This document shows positions 9,374-19,898 of a stretch of DNA of 64,000 nt, piece by piece (the first letter of the stretch is position 1; every line of letters begins with the position of its first letter). The stretch is taken from contig OY979721.1 of assembly GCA_963855995.1 (NCBI GenBank), forward strand, positions 372,001 to 436,000. Direction: 5' to 3'. The notes beneath the pieces are model-generated. The model saw nothing but the letters and a program-made list of their open reading frames with translations, had not been told where the DNA came from and made no database searches. The position numbers and the translations under genes were made by a program. The stretch is from Muricea muricata. Taxonomy: Eukaryota; Cnidaria; Anthozoa; Malacalcyonacea; Plexauridae.

Positions 9374-10146
9374 TAAATATTCAAGATGGCGGACGTGCAA
9401 ATTACAACTAGCGGCTAAATCGAGGAATGCACATTTCTTCGACGCCATTTTGAATTGCGCGCAGCAACCTGGGAACCATTATTTTACTTGGGATAGCTTG
9501 TAATTGTCGTGGATAATATGGATTAGTAAAATAGTTTAACATGTATATCCTATATAAGTCCCACATATATCCACCAACACCAGTGAACTCTATATAATAT
9601 CACAAATAATATATAAGTTCACTGATATTCATATGGTATCAATCTCGTATGTTCAAAAGACAATTTTAAAAACAGAAGGCAAGTATAAAGTGCTAGTGTG
9701 CTAGTGCATAAAAAATACTTTTTAAAAAATACATACTCTCTATATCTAAATCTATACTGTTTATATACTCTCGCCCAATGTTAAAAGTAAGGATAAAAAT
9801 AAAAGCTATGCAACACACTGGGTCATCCCCTGACAGGAAACACGTCATAAATAATTTCCAACCCGGTTGCCAGGGTCTAACTTCTCAAATGCACAATTTC
9901 ATAGTAATAAGTTGACATCTTACAATTTGTACGTTTTCCTGGCAAGTTTGGACAGCTACAAAATACAATACCGTTTTTTAACTCGTTGAGGGGGGGGGGG
10001 TTGAGTTGGTCAGTAACTGATGAAACCGTTTCCGAAAATTGGCATAATTTGTCAAAAAATGCGAAAAAAGTAATTAACGGAGCTATGCCCGTATACCAGT
10101 AACTTTTGCAGCAAAAACTATATTTCCCCCCCCCCCCGAACACTTA

Positions 10147-10297
10147 CAGTGGCGAAGCCAGCCAGACATTTGGTCATGCAAATGCAAATTTTTCGGTGTT
10201 TATAGACCGTATAAGGATCGATTTCTAAATAAATGAATAGTGACAATGATTTAAATTTGCATAGCATGACCAAATTGTCGGGCTGGCTTCGCTACTA
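10147..10297. mobile_element. 151-bp MITE, copy in unit 4
   Basis: Same TIR element as at 867-1017. Confidence 0.7.
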
Positions 10298-10924
10298 AAT
10301 GAAATGTTAAGTTCAATTGTATCTTACCGCTGTATCACTCAATTTTGACATACTGAAGGTCAAAATCTACAAGGTCAAAGACTAAATTTCTTTATTTTTG
10401 GCACTAGGTAACAATTAACAATTTCTTTGCAGACTATATTAAATATTTTTGTAATAATTCCTTAACATAAATCATATAGAACTGCCAATAAATATGCCAT
10501 TTTCTTCACACATATAAATCCAATGTATTTTTTGCACCAAGGCCATTGCATACGGGTAATATGGTGTTGCACGAAAACCTGAACATTTTACGGAATTACT
10601 GTACTGTAGTCAAAACGCCAACGAAAACTTTACCATTCCTGTTTTCACTGAAACAAGCAATGAAATTTCAAAAAGTATTTTTGAATGACAAAGAATTCGA
10701 ATTGACAAATATCTTATAACTGTCACACCTTATACCGTATAACAGGCTGCGTCGCATACCTTAAAACTACCAAAGGCCTTTTTACACATTTTCGACGAAA
10801 TGGGGCTCCACTGTGTTTTTTGCAGTTGAGTTTAACTCCAGTCGAAAGCAAACATACTAGCACAGCCTTACTTTATTTTGTAACAATAAGCCAAATAAGG
10901 TTAATGCTAAATACTGCAACGTAC

Positions 10925-11631
10925 TGGGTGTGTTTTCGATGTTTTTGCACTTCTTCTTTTTCCTTTCTCGGGGCTATATTGACTCAACGGCAGGTCATCG
11001 TCGCTGCTCTCAGCTGATTCCGTACTGGCATTTGTGAGGTGGACTCCCCTAAAACAAAAAGAGCTGACACTCAACTTTATACTTTTACATATTGGGAAAT
11101 TTCTGTTACAGATGAACTAAAGTCTTAATTTCTCGCCAGACATGGCATTCAATGGAGAACCGTTCAACAGTGAGACCTTCAGGACGTTCAAAAGCTCGCG
11201 AAGACGACTATACCAATAAAAATATTATGTTAGATGATTTCATTGGCCGAAAATTAGGTGTAGGGAAAACGGAAACACAGTTATTTCTTGGGCTTACCAG
11301 CCTAAGTGACTGTATAATACAATAACTATTCCTATATCTAACATTCTATCGCCCAAATATTTTTTGATCAATACACTAATGAGGAAAGGAGCAACCAGAT
11401 TCACAGTGTGGATAGTAAAATAAAAACATATCTAAAAATTATTAGCTACTGTAGGCACTATTTTGCTTCACCCCCCCCCCCCCCCAATTCACTAACTTAC
11501 TCTGAAGTATCAGACTCAAATGTTTCCTTTGGATTTCCAGTCTTTGGATGGTCAACACCGGAAGATTCGTATCCATAATACATCGGTTGAGTTTTTTTTC
11601 GTGTGCTCTTGCGAACTGGACTCCGGAATTC
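10925..11631 (-). CDS. Candidate spliced gene, copy 4
   Basis: Exon 1 is at 11631-11501 and exon 2 at 11048-10925, with splice signals intact and the joined frame open. Exon 1 has the synonymous CCC to CCG shared with copy 2 (B-type marker). Exon 2 has a synonymous GCC to GCT. In the tentative last exon a Trp codon is changed to Arg (near 10,640). Confidence 0.42.
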
Positions 11632-11984
11632 CTGGAAAAATTAAAATATACATACCTGTGTATCATATTTAGAATTACAAAGAAACAAAGCGACTATGAC
11701 TGGGAATCAATGCACATGCAAGGATTTGACTATTTATAAATGTAGCAGAGTATCATTATGGACTGTAGCTAGCAGGATTCGTTATTCATTTTTTCCAGGA
11801 AAACCTGTTAAATAGTGATACGAAACTGCTGAAAATGAGTGAAAGGTGAAATGGGTACCAGCACAATGCAACGTTATCGAATTGCACGGGTGTGTCTTTG
11901 TCTTTATTGCTTTAGTAAGAGCTTAACTAGTAGGTATGCACGTCTGTTTGGCGAGGGAAGTAATTAGTATGAAGGATGGTATTG

Positions 11985-12024
11985 GCGCCGGAAGTAACGA
12001 GTACGTCATGCGCTGACGTCGTGA
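11985..12024. promoter_or_regulatory. ETS/CRE-like promoter patch, unit 4
   Basis: CCGGAAGT at 11988-11995 and TGACGTCG at 12014-12021. Confidence 0.42.
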
Positions 12025-12142
12025 TAACGTTACCAGTAATGTTACCAACTTACCAGTAATGTTACCAGTAATGTTACCAACTTACCAGTAATGTTACCAA
12101 CTTACCAGTAATGTTACCAGTAATGTTACCAGTAACGTTACC
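12025..12142. repeat. agtaatgttacc minisatellite, unit 4 (shortest)
   Basis: The tract is about one 12-mer shorter than in unit 1, contributing to the short 3,069-bp period. Confidence 0.85.
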
Positions 12143-12166
12143 GATCATACTCAGTCATACGTTAAC

Positions 12167-12442
12167 ATGGAGCGTGTCGGGGTCCTACCTGCACCACAAG
12201 ACGTCTATCCCTGGGAAAGAATACCCCTATTTGGATTGCTCTCCAGATCAGCCAAAAGTCATGAGGAGTGCCATTTTTTTCTGGATAGTATTGTAGAGAA
12301 TCAAATATTTACCATGGAAACGCCGTGTTGCGGACACGCAAGTCATTGCCGTTGTTTTAAAAAATGGGTTGTCGTGCAGTCCATAGGAAAATACACAATT
12401 GTTGATTCGGATGATAGTATTCAAAATGGCGGCGCGGGCTAA
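12167..12442 (+). CDS. RING-H2-like ORF, B type, copy 4 (91 aa)
   Basis: PWERIP variant, one codon shorter than the A type, with the normal stop retained, unlike the B copy at 5993. Same C-G-H-x2-H-x2-C core. The antisense MASKKC ORF lies at 12248-12517. Confidence 0.4.
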   Translation: MERVGVLPAPQDVYPWERIPLFGLLSRSAKSHEECHFFLDSIVENQIFTMETPCCGHASHCRCFKKWVVVQSIGKYTIVDSDDSIQNGGAG

Positions 12443-13177
12443 TAAATATTCAAGATGGCGGACGTGCAAATTACAACTAGCGGCTAAATCGAGGAATGCA
12501 CATTTCTTCGACGCCATTTTGAATTGCGCGCAGCAACCTGGGGATTATTTTACTTGGGATAGCTTGTAATTGTCGTGGATAATATGGATTAGTAAAATAG
12601 TTTAACATGTATATCCCATATAAGTCCCACATATATCCACCAACACCAGTGAACTCTATATAATATCACAAATAATATATAAGTTCACTGATATTCATAT
12701 GGTATCAATCTCGTATGTTCAAAAGACAATTTTAAAAACAGAAGGCAAGTATAAAGTGCTAGTGTGCTAGTGCATAAAAAATACTTTTTAAAAAATACAT
12801 ACTCTCTATATCTAAATCTATACTGTTTATATACTCTCGCCCAATGTTAAAAGTAAGGATAAAAATAAAAGCTATGCAACACACTGGGTCATCCCCTGAC
12901 AGGAAACACGTCATAAATAATTTCCAACCCGGTTGCCAGGGTCTAACTTCTCAAATGCACAATTTCATAGTAATAAGTTGACAGCTACAAAATACAATAC
13001 CGTTTTTTAACTCGTTGAGGGGGGGGGGTTGAGTTGGTCAGTAACTGATGAAACCGTTTCCGAAAATTGGCATAATTTGTCAAAAAATGCGAAAAAAGTA
13101 ATTAACGGAGCTATGCCCGTATACCAGTAACTTTTGCAGCAAAAACTATATTTCCTCCCCCCCCCCCCGAACACTTA

Positions 13178-13328
13178 CAGTGGCGAAGCCAGCCAGACAT
13201 TTGGTCATGCAAATGCAAATTTTTCGGTGTTTATAGACCGTATAAGGATCGATTTCTAAATAAATGAATAGTGACAATGATTTAAATTTGCATAGCATGA
13301 CCAAATTGTCGGGCTGGCTTCGCTACTA
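13178..13328. mobile_element. 151-bp MITE, copy in the terminal partial unit
   Basis: Same TIR element as at 867-1017. The array ends about 120 bp further on. Confidence 0.7.
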
Positions 13329-13447
13329 AATGAAATGTTAAGTTCAATTGTATCTTACCGCTGTATCACTCAATTTTGACATACTGAAGGTCAAAATCTA
13401 CAAGGTCAAAGACTAAATTTCTTTATTTTTGGCACTAGGTAACAATT

Positions 13448-13611
13448 GACAGGATTTTACTTCGATATTTGATGTAAATTTTAGAATTTATACTAAATTG
13501 TTGAAATTTAAACATTTCTCGCGAATGCTTTAATTTCCCCCGAATATATTTGTTTTGATGACCTTATACATGCTTGATAAAATGATATCATACCAATGTA
13601 TCATACTAAGT
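13448..13611. other. AT-rich array flank, no feature seen
   Basis: Unique AT-rich sequence immediately after the array breakpoint, with no ORF, inverted repeat or recognisable motif. Confidence 0.5.
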
Positions 13612-13681
13612 CCCAGGTTGTTGCGCGCAATTCAAAATGGCGTCAAAGAAATGTGCTTTCCTCGATTTAGCCGCTAGTTAA
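13612..13681 (-). repeat. Inverted, diverged fragment of the 3.1 kb unit
   Basis: About 68 bp here is the reverse complement of the unit segment 124-191 (aactagcggctaaatcg … gcgcgcarcaacctgg) with only three or four differences. It retains an ATGGCG and 14 codons in common with the antisense ORF at 2986-3255, then hits a stop. It lies only ~165 bp outside the array, in the opposite orientation. Confidence 0.75.
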
Positions 13682-13849
13682 CGAACTTTGCATGTTCAAA
13701 TATTTCGTTAAAATCAGCCTTGATTGCCACAATATTTCTATATATTAGTGATATATAGACGCTCTGCTACAACTACTGGTAAAAGACAACGTATATTACC
13801 TTGAAATAAAGGCAAGATTGTTTGAATATCTTTGATAAAACTTGAAGAT

Positions 13850-14070
13850 TTCGCCATTCTATTCCGGTCAAAATTGAAATTTTGGCATTTTGGCGAGTCC
13901 TTTCCGGCCTGCCGACGAACGAATCCGACGTCGTGCGTAGCACAGTTAAGTTAATGGAGATGAGATGTTTGGAAAGTGGGCGGAGCTTCGGAACATGTCT
14001 TTGATCCATGCTTGCAACGGTCACGTGCCAAATTTCATTTCTATTAACTGTGGCGCAAACAAGTCGATGG
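13850..14070. promoter_or_regulatory. CpG-richer patch with promoter-type motifs
   Basis: In AT-rich surroundings this stretch holds ccgacgtcgtgcg (CRE-like, ~13,926), gtgggcggagc (GC box, ~13,975) and gtcacgtgcc (E-box, ~14,021). A 132-codon - strand ORF (13,773-14,171) covers it but has no recognisable domain and runs through a poly-G tract, so I do not call it. This may be a relic promoter or first-exon region. Confidence 0.25.
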
Positions 14071-14273
14071 TTCCGAGCAATTAGAGAGAGAAAAACTGAT
14101 CCAAGGAGGGGGGGGGGGGTTCTGTACATATGTACTTTATCATTATAACTACAGTAGTCATTATAGATCAATAAGAGAAGATCCTGATAGAGCTATCCAG
14201 TGTAAATAAAGTTAGCTTAGTTTTGGTTTCCTTCTGTAGTAACAAAGGATCCATAAGACATAATCCTTACTGG

Positions 14274-14560
14274 ACATTACATTACATTTATATTGCGCAT
14301 TTTTCATATGGATACGTTCAAGTGCGCTTCTTACAGCAATAAATAAATATACAGATTATAAATATTAGATAAAATTATATTACAATAATGTTAAGATTAT
14401 ATAAATCTATTAATAAAAGTGGACTGATGCACAGTCATTAATTAAAAACATCTAAGAATAGAAATGTCTTTAGTAACTTTTTAAATATAGCTGTTGAGGA
14501 TGCAGTCCATAAAGTTGGGGCAGCGAGAGAGAATAATCGATCTCACTCTGGTACGACCAC
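14274..14560 (-). mobile_element. 5'-truncated LINE 3' end (CR1/L2-like tail)
   Basis: Read on the - strand, the region ends with a tail of the type gtaagaagcgc…gcgcaatataaatg followed by a short tgtaatgtaatgt run. This is the classic 3' signature of CR1/L2-type LINEs (family knowledge). Upstream, - strand fragments read AAPTLW and IFKKLLKTFLF, closely resembling the conserved C-terminus of their reverse-transcriptase ORF (…AAPRLWN…FKKLLKTxLF). An in-frame stop just before DRLFS and the missing 5' part show it is dead. The clade assignment is tentative. Confidence 0.6.
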
Positions 14561-14742
14561 GCAGAAATTGTTTTAAAAACCGCATGGAAATTTAGAATGT
14601 TCGCTAAAGTGTCTAATCTATGTCAAAATCAATGGGAGGCGCAGTTTGCGAGTGTTTTTTTTTTGGTCTGCCACGTCTGTGATACAGTGTATAGGTGGGG
14701 TTTTTAATATATGAAAAACGTGACCCATTCATTAATTCAACT

Positions 14743-14769
14743 CGAGATGTATGTACAGCGTACATCTCG
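14743..14769. repeat. 9-bp perfect hairpin
   Basis: cgagatgta (14743-14751) and tacatctcg (14761-14769) are exact reverse complements around a 9-nt loop. Confidence 0.6.
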
Positions 14770-14794
14770 AAATAATTGGAACTCTTAAAGAAGC

Positions 14795-15901
14795 TTACCT
14801 AGTGTTCTTGTGGGTTGTTGTGCTGGCACACTTGTACTGGTCAAACCTACACGAAAATAGCATAATACTGTAAACGAATTCTATAACGGACGTCATACCA
14901 CTGCTTACAAATTTTGTCAAATCATTAATTATGTTACTTTGTGCATCGTATTCTTCCAACGATATGAACGGATAAAACAGCGCGAAAATACCAGCTCTCA
15001 TAAAAGAACGGGAAATGGGTATCGATTTGCTGTCGATCCACCAAAAAAAATATACAAAAGCAGTAAAATACGAATTGTTTTGTGTACCGTTACTTCTTGC
15101 ATGTCTTAATTTGAATAACCAGTTATGCATGTTAATTAAATACCGCTCAATGCAATCTTACGAATCAAGTAATATGCTTAACTGCGATTGCTAGTTACTG
15201 ATACTTGCTTTGAAACATTGCTCATATTGCCAAGCGCTTTACGACAACAATTTAGAGAAACTAAATTCCTATGGTTCGAAAAGTTCCAAATTGAAAATTT
15301 GTTTCGTCAGCAAACAAAAATGAGAAGAGATCTTGTCAGAACAACTAGCATTTTTTCCAAACCATGAATTGATGAAGAATATAAAGAACGGTTTAAAAGA
15401 AAACCTTTATTCTAAATTAAGTTGCAATCATTCTTTCACTGATCACCAAGCAAGGTTAAATGAATACTGTAGCAGTTTATCGTAGCAGAGAACAAAAGAA
15501 AGCCAGACAGATCACAAATAGAATCGTTGTCCTTGAAGACCACAATGAAGACAAACACAAACTATACTGGTCAAAATCTTGACTGCATTTGCAAACAGGA
15601 CAAACAAACGAGGTACTGCAGAAATTTACCCTTGCAAACTTCCTTATAAAAGACGAGCTTGGAAGGAACAAGTTCGACGTGCGTGCCTAAAATTCAGACT
15701 AAAGACACGACTCATTCATTCAGCGAGTTATATAAGCCAATGTTACGGTTGTTGCAGGAAAACAAAGAGGCCAAAAGTCCGACAAGAAAGATCGTTAATT
15801 ACGTGTGGGTTTGCAGTGATGGCGTCACTCTGGAACCAAACTCCACCACGGGTGGAGATGGGTATTCTAAAAATAACCGCCGTATACTGTCAAAGTGACA
15901 A
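14795..15901. other. Unassigned sequence with several short overlapping ORFs
   Basis: ORFs on both strands (111 aa - strand at 14,795-15,130; 115 aa and 79 aa + strand at 15,579-15,926) show no domain I recognise. Some + strand stretches, such as ELYKPMLRLLQENKEAK (about 15,725-15,775) and RETKFLWFEKF (about 15,258-15,290), have plausible protein composition but are broken by stops and frame changes. They might be relics of the Penelope-like element that follows. I cannot show this. Confidence 0.25.
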
Positions 15902-15930
15902 CGAGTTAGTTTTGACTCCAAACTAACTCG
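15902..15930. repeat. Perfect 11-bp stem, 7-nt loop hairpin
   Basis: cgagttagttt and aaactaactcg are exact reverse complements around tgactcc. The stem is followed directly by gactccag. No T-tract follows, so a terminator role is not supported. Confidence 0.7.
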
Positions 15931-16142
15931 ACTCCAGACTTCCAACAGATAAAAACAGACAGGAAGATTTCGTTTGTAATCAGGTAACCAGAGCGCAACG
16001 AATGTCACGATGACCAAGGAAACTTTCCTTTCCATTCCTATCTGTAGGAAAATTCTACTGAGCGGAAATCGGTCTGAGGAGCGCGATTAAATGCATTCAC
16101 ATTCTTTTTTGAAATTAGTGAGTTTCTTGGCAGCATTTGATT

Positions 16143-16279
16143 GGCCCGACATTTGGTCATGCAAATGTAAATTTTTCTGCGTTTATAGACCGTATAAGAA
16201 ATCAATTTCTAAAGAAATGAATAATGATAATGTTTAAATTTGCATAGCATGAACAAATTTTCGGACTGGTTTCGCTACT
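16143..16279. mobile_element. Solo, left-truncated copy of the 151-bp MITE
   Basis: Similar throughout to the element inside the 3.1 kb units: it keeps the tggtcatgcaaat core, the 'gtttatagaccgtataag' centre and the right end ggtttcgctact. It lacks the first ~14 bp of the left TIR and has several substitutions. It supplies the first codons of the downstream Penelope-like ORF. Confidence 0.75.
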
Positions 16280-16880
16280 CTGACGAGGTGGGAGAATTAA
16301 TAATTAGGAAAAGCCAACCACAAGACATTAGTACAGACAACTGTAACTGTAGGAACAAGCACGCATGCCCACTGCAGAACAAGTGCATGAGTAAGGACAT
16401 TGTACACAAAGCAACAATTAATATAGGCAAAACACAGGACACAAAGAACTACATTGGCATGACTTCAAACACATTTAAAGAGCGATACAGGAATAATATT
16501 AAATCTTTCACACGCAAAAAATATTCCAACGAAACGGAACTTTCGAAACACGTTTGGCACGTAAAAAACAAAACAGATTTCACCATAAAATGGTCCATAA
16601 TAAAAAAGACTATTTCTTACACGGGAGAATCCAAAAGATGTCATTTATGTTTGGAGGAAAATAGTTTTGGCCTGACAACACAAAAATAGATTTCAGGTTA
16701 ACAACCAAAACAAACAAAGAAAGGAATGCATGTTATTTGAACAAACACACACGCCCACGGTTCCTCCTTAAGCATAAAAGAAGCTCAGAAAAGAGCAGAA
16801 ACAAAAGACATTTAATTGAGGAATACAAAGACAGCCAGCTTAGTACGATTAGAACTCTTACGAACAAAAATCAACAGCAC
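16280..16880 (+). pseudogene. Penelope-like element GIY-YIG endonuclease fragment, decayed
   Basis: The open frame 16,240-16,689 (149 codons) begins inside a MITE. From about residue 14 onward it matches the C-terminal GIY-YIG region of Penelope-like retroelements: a C-x-C-x5-C-x5-C zinc-binding-like cluster, then a KATI strand, NYIGMT, FKER, and NETELSKHVW. A terminal CHLCLEE follows. In functional members the segment before KATI carries a catalytic Tyr (IVYKA); here it is His (IVHKA). The His of the helix after FKxR is also not seen. The Arg and Glu positions are kept. Similarity continues after about 16,665 in another frame (NKHTRPRFLLKHKR), showing a frameshift. No reverse transcriptase is visible upstream. 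This is a dead 3' fragment. Confidence 0.75.
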
Positions 16881-16997
16881 AACAACGACATTTAGAGAGA
16901 AATGATTTTCATGTTCTAGGACGATCGTATTGACCGTTTATCGATCAATGGTCAAATTAAGACATTGCAATTTTCTCTCTTACACTCTTAAGTTCTT

Positions 16998-17317
16998 TAG
17001 GGGGTGATTATATGGTCCTGCTTAGCCGGGATTAAGTGAAGCGTAAAATGATCTAGAGGTATTAAAAAAGGTCATTTTATGAAACGAAACGACCAAAGTT
17101 CGAATGCATTCAGCATTGATCAATACAAAGACAGATTTAACAAAAATTAATGCGATATAGACCATTTTGTTTACTTCATATTTCGGCAAAACGAAAATCT
17201 CAAGCAATCAAGGATTAAGCATTTTTTACAACGTAAACTATGACTTATTTCAATACCTCAAAATCATGTTACGCTTCACGTAATCCCGGGTATGCGCGAT
17301 CATATAATCAACCCCTT
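16998..17317. mobile_element. ~320-bp inverted-repeat (fold-back) MITE
   Basis: About 80 bp at the left (agggggtgattatatgg… gggattaagtgaagcg… gaggtatt) is the imperfect reverse complement of the right end (…aatacctc… cgcttcacgtaatccc… catataatcaacccct). The ends are flanked by TTTA on the left and TTAA on the right, suggesting a TTA- or TTAA-type target. PIF/Harbinger-like or piggyBac-like MITEs are candidates; I cannot decide. The interior is AT-rich with no transposase. Confidence 0.7.
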
Positions 17318-18067
17318 AATTCAGATTTTAATATTGTAGTAGAGATGGACAATTCAGTTCTTCGGAAAGCATGTTCCACAACGGAACAATTCGATCGAAA
17401 AAAGAATTTCTTAAGGAGGTTGTTTTGCAAAGGTTCGCTCGAATTCATCACAATAACACGATTACATGGCATTAATAAATATTCTGTTAAAAACATACTT
17501 ATAAAATGCAGGGCCTCCCAGGGGGGAGGGGGGATATTTGCCCTAGAGTTTAATAAACTTTTAAAAATTGTTCAGTAAGGAGCATTCCACTAGTAAAATC
17601 TCGTAATGTTGAGATACAAACATATACCTGTACTGTAGTCTTTGTAAGATTTCAAATATCCCCCGTCTCTGCTATTTTTATGGGGGGGGGGGGGTACTGC
17701 TTCAAAAAGCCCTAATGGCAGTGGATATTATAATTACAATATACTTACAAGAATGTCTTCTTTATGTCTTTCATTTTCAATAAATGAATGAATGTGGTAA
17801 TTGATGTAGTTGTAAAATCAAAGTTAAATCTTCATATTGTTTTCAGACTATATTCCATCTCCACTTGATTTCAGCCTCTAACTTCCACTTAATATGTATG
17901 GCATTTTCCAACTGGAATGAGCAAATGCAACATGGTTAATGCCACAAAATGATTTATACTGATTAATCACTTTTACAAAGTAATAAGTTTTGCTCTCCCC
18001 CATCCCCCCTCTATGAAAGTAAATTAATAAATAACCCCCCCAACACATGAGCATGACTACAACAGAC
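17318..18067. other. AT-rich intergenic sequence with G/C homopolymer runs
   Basis: Holds G-rich runs near 17,518-17,532 and 17,682-17,693 and C runs near 17,660 and 18,035. A 112-codon + ORF (17,240-17,578) starts inside the fold-back element and has no recognisable domain. No gene called. Confidence 0.5.
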
Positions 18068-18200
18068 TAGTGAAAAGGTGGGCTTATATTCGTTGAGGCT
18101 TATATTCGGGGGGAGGGGCTTATATTTGGAACGGTGTGAATGTTAGTAACTTGATGGATTTATAGCAGGAGGCTTATATTAGGGGGAGGGGGTTATAATC
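18068..18200. repeat. Degenerate ggcttatatt / G-run repeat
   Basis: The decamer ggcttatatt (or close variants) recurs about five times, interleaved with gggggagggg runs. It resembles the interior of the MITE at 19,899-20,028 and is probably a related mobile remnant. Confidence 0.5.
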
Positions 18201-19898
18201 AGAGGTTTACAATACTTTTCTGCAAACAATAACTTTAATGCAGAATTAACTTTACAGACTAAATGTTTTTAAAATTGAAATGTTTAATGGCATTATTAAA
18301 TCTTGAGACCAGAAACCAAATACATGGTCATGTTGGAAACATAGTTAAAATGTACTATGTTCTTAAACAAAATAAAACTTGCTTACTGCATGTTTTTCAT
18401 GCAAACATATTAAAAATGAGCAAAGTATTTTGAATTTTGAGATTTCACAATTTGTCATATGTGGTCCAACTCAGGTATATTTAATATTTAAGTCAAGAAA
18501 AATGCACTTAGCATTGCAAACATTTTGTTTATTTCCATAGCTAAGTTACTGTCAATGAGCTTAGTAACGTTGATGCTCTTAAAAAAACAAAATTGAGCAT
18601 TTCTATTCTGTGTTCTTTGATTTGTCTATTGTTTGTGACTACGTTCCCCGTGCAGACGACTTATGCACCTATCAATATTAATCCTGGGGGGGAAGGGTTT
18701 GGGCAATAGGTGGGGATTTGACAAAAAATTTGAAAATTGGTTCAAACGCCCACTGCTGGGGCATTTTTAAATAATCAAATTTGGTCAAAACAGATGCACC
18801 TAGGGGACAGATAGAGGCAGAATAGTTTATATTTAACACAAAGGGCCACAATTACTGTAAAAGCATCTAGCATTGCAAATTTTATGCACCACCAGAATCT
18901 ATAAAGTATAAAATCCATACTGCATAAATATTAGCCCCAAAATCGAGACTGTTTTCTGAAGCAGTTTCAATAAAAGGTTTTAATGGCAACAAATTAAGTT
19001 CAAGAAGTTTAGCTTAACAAAATTCCACCCACAATTAACATTATTTTAAAAACCAAGAAGCTCTTTCGCTTTACTAACTAAAATGGCCAGCCTCCCGTAA
19101 AATTTTTCGTGTTATGAATGGCTTAAAAGCTAGCAGGTTTAATAAAGTTTATATTTTATTATTATTTATTGAAAATATTTTTGGAGTCTCGATTGATTAG
19201 GAGCTAAAGGTGAAATCGTCATATCCGCTTGGTAGTTGTCCAAATTTGGGGTTGAAAGTAAATATACAACATTATGACTCACTTCGTCATATATTGACTG
19301 ACCTTTGTTAATCGACCTTTCGTTGTAATATGACAATTGTTTTAAGAATATTTTTTCTGTAGTACTGATTAGCTTATTAAAGTTTTGGGACAATTTCATG
19401 CTGTTCCATTATTAGCAGTTCGTGTCATCTTACTTACAAAACAAGGATTTAACAAGCATCTAAACTGAGTAATAAAATATTTTCAAAAAATAATAAAACA
19501 ATTATTGAATTCGGTTCTCGCAGGATATGAGCAATTATTAAGGCCTTGGTTCATTCAATAATTGTTTAATATTCCACGCCTCTGCAAGGTGTATTAATTA
19601 TTAATGAAGCATTTGAATATTTACATATTTATACATATTGATCATAATATATTTAATATATATGCAAATATAAAACAATTGTATTTTAATAAAAATAAAT
19701 ATTAAAATATTTTCGCTGGATGGACAGTAAACACTTAGGATATATTTTGATTCTACTCACCTCAACTCGACTCAAGCGACTCTGCAGAAGCGACAACAAA
19801 TTCTAAAAGGCCAGAACAGACAGAAGCGTAAACGAAAATAAAAAATAGACGTCCCCGGACTTCCGGTTCTCTCATTTTTATGTTCCAGGCAAATTTAA
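18201..19898. other. AT-rich intergenic DNA, no gene seen
   Basis: Mostly AT-rich with scattered G runs. A stretch at 18,640-18,800 (atgcacctatcaatatt, cctgggggggaagg, gcccactgctggggca) has the look of a dispersed repeat. A 77-codon - strand ORF (19,166-19,399) has no homology I recognise and is not called. Confidence 0.45.

Larger units (their letters stand above)
1..13447. repeat. Tandem array of a ~3.09 kb complex repeat unit (4 full periods plus a partial fifth)
   Basis: An identical landmark (gttgttttaaaaaatggg) recurs at 1, 3089, 6177, 9282 and 12351, giving periods of 3,088, 3,088, 3,105 and 3,069 bp. The copies are almost identical apart from poly-G/poly-C lengths, minisatellite copy number and scattered substitutions. 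The array runs off the left edge and stops at about 13,447, where the shared text 'ggtaacaatt' is followed by unrelated sequence. Each unit holds a + strand RING-like ORF with an upstream promoter-like patch, a candidate spliced gene on the - strand, a 151-bp MITE and several hairpins. The last, partial unit has a ~37-bp deletion near 12,982 flanked by the short direct repeat 'gaca'. Tandem structure is read directly from the sequence; function is inferred. Confidence 0.97.

Noticed and set aside
1..13447. rDNA or histone cluster as explanation for the 3.1 kb array
   Set aside because: No rRNA-like conserved stretches and no histone-fold coding sequence are present in any frame.
14795..15130. 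111-aa - strand ORF
   Set aside because: No recognisable motif, AT-driven composition, and no supporting promoter or splice signals.
19166..19399. 77-aa - strand ORF
   Set aside because: Open by chance in AT-rich DNA as far as I can tell; no domain or splice context.
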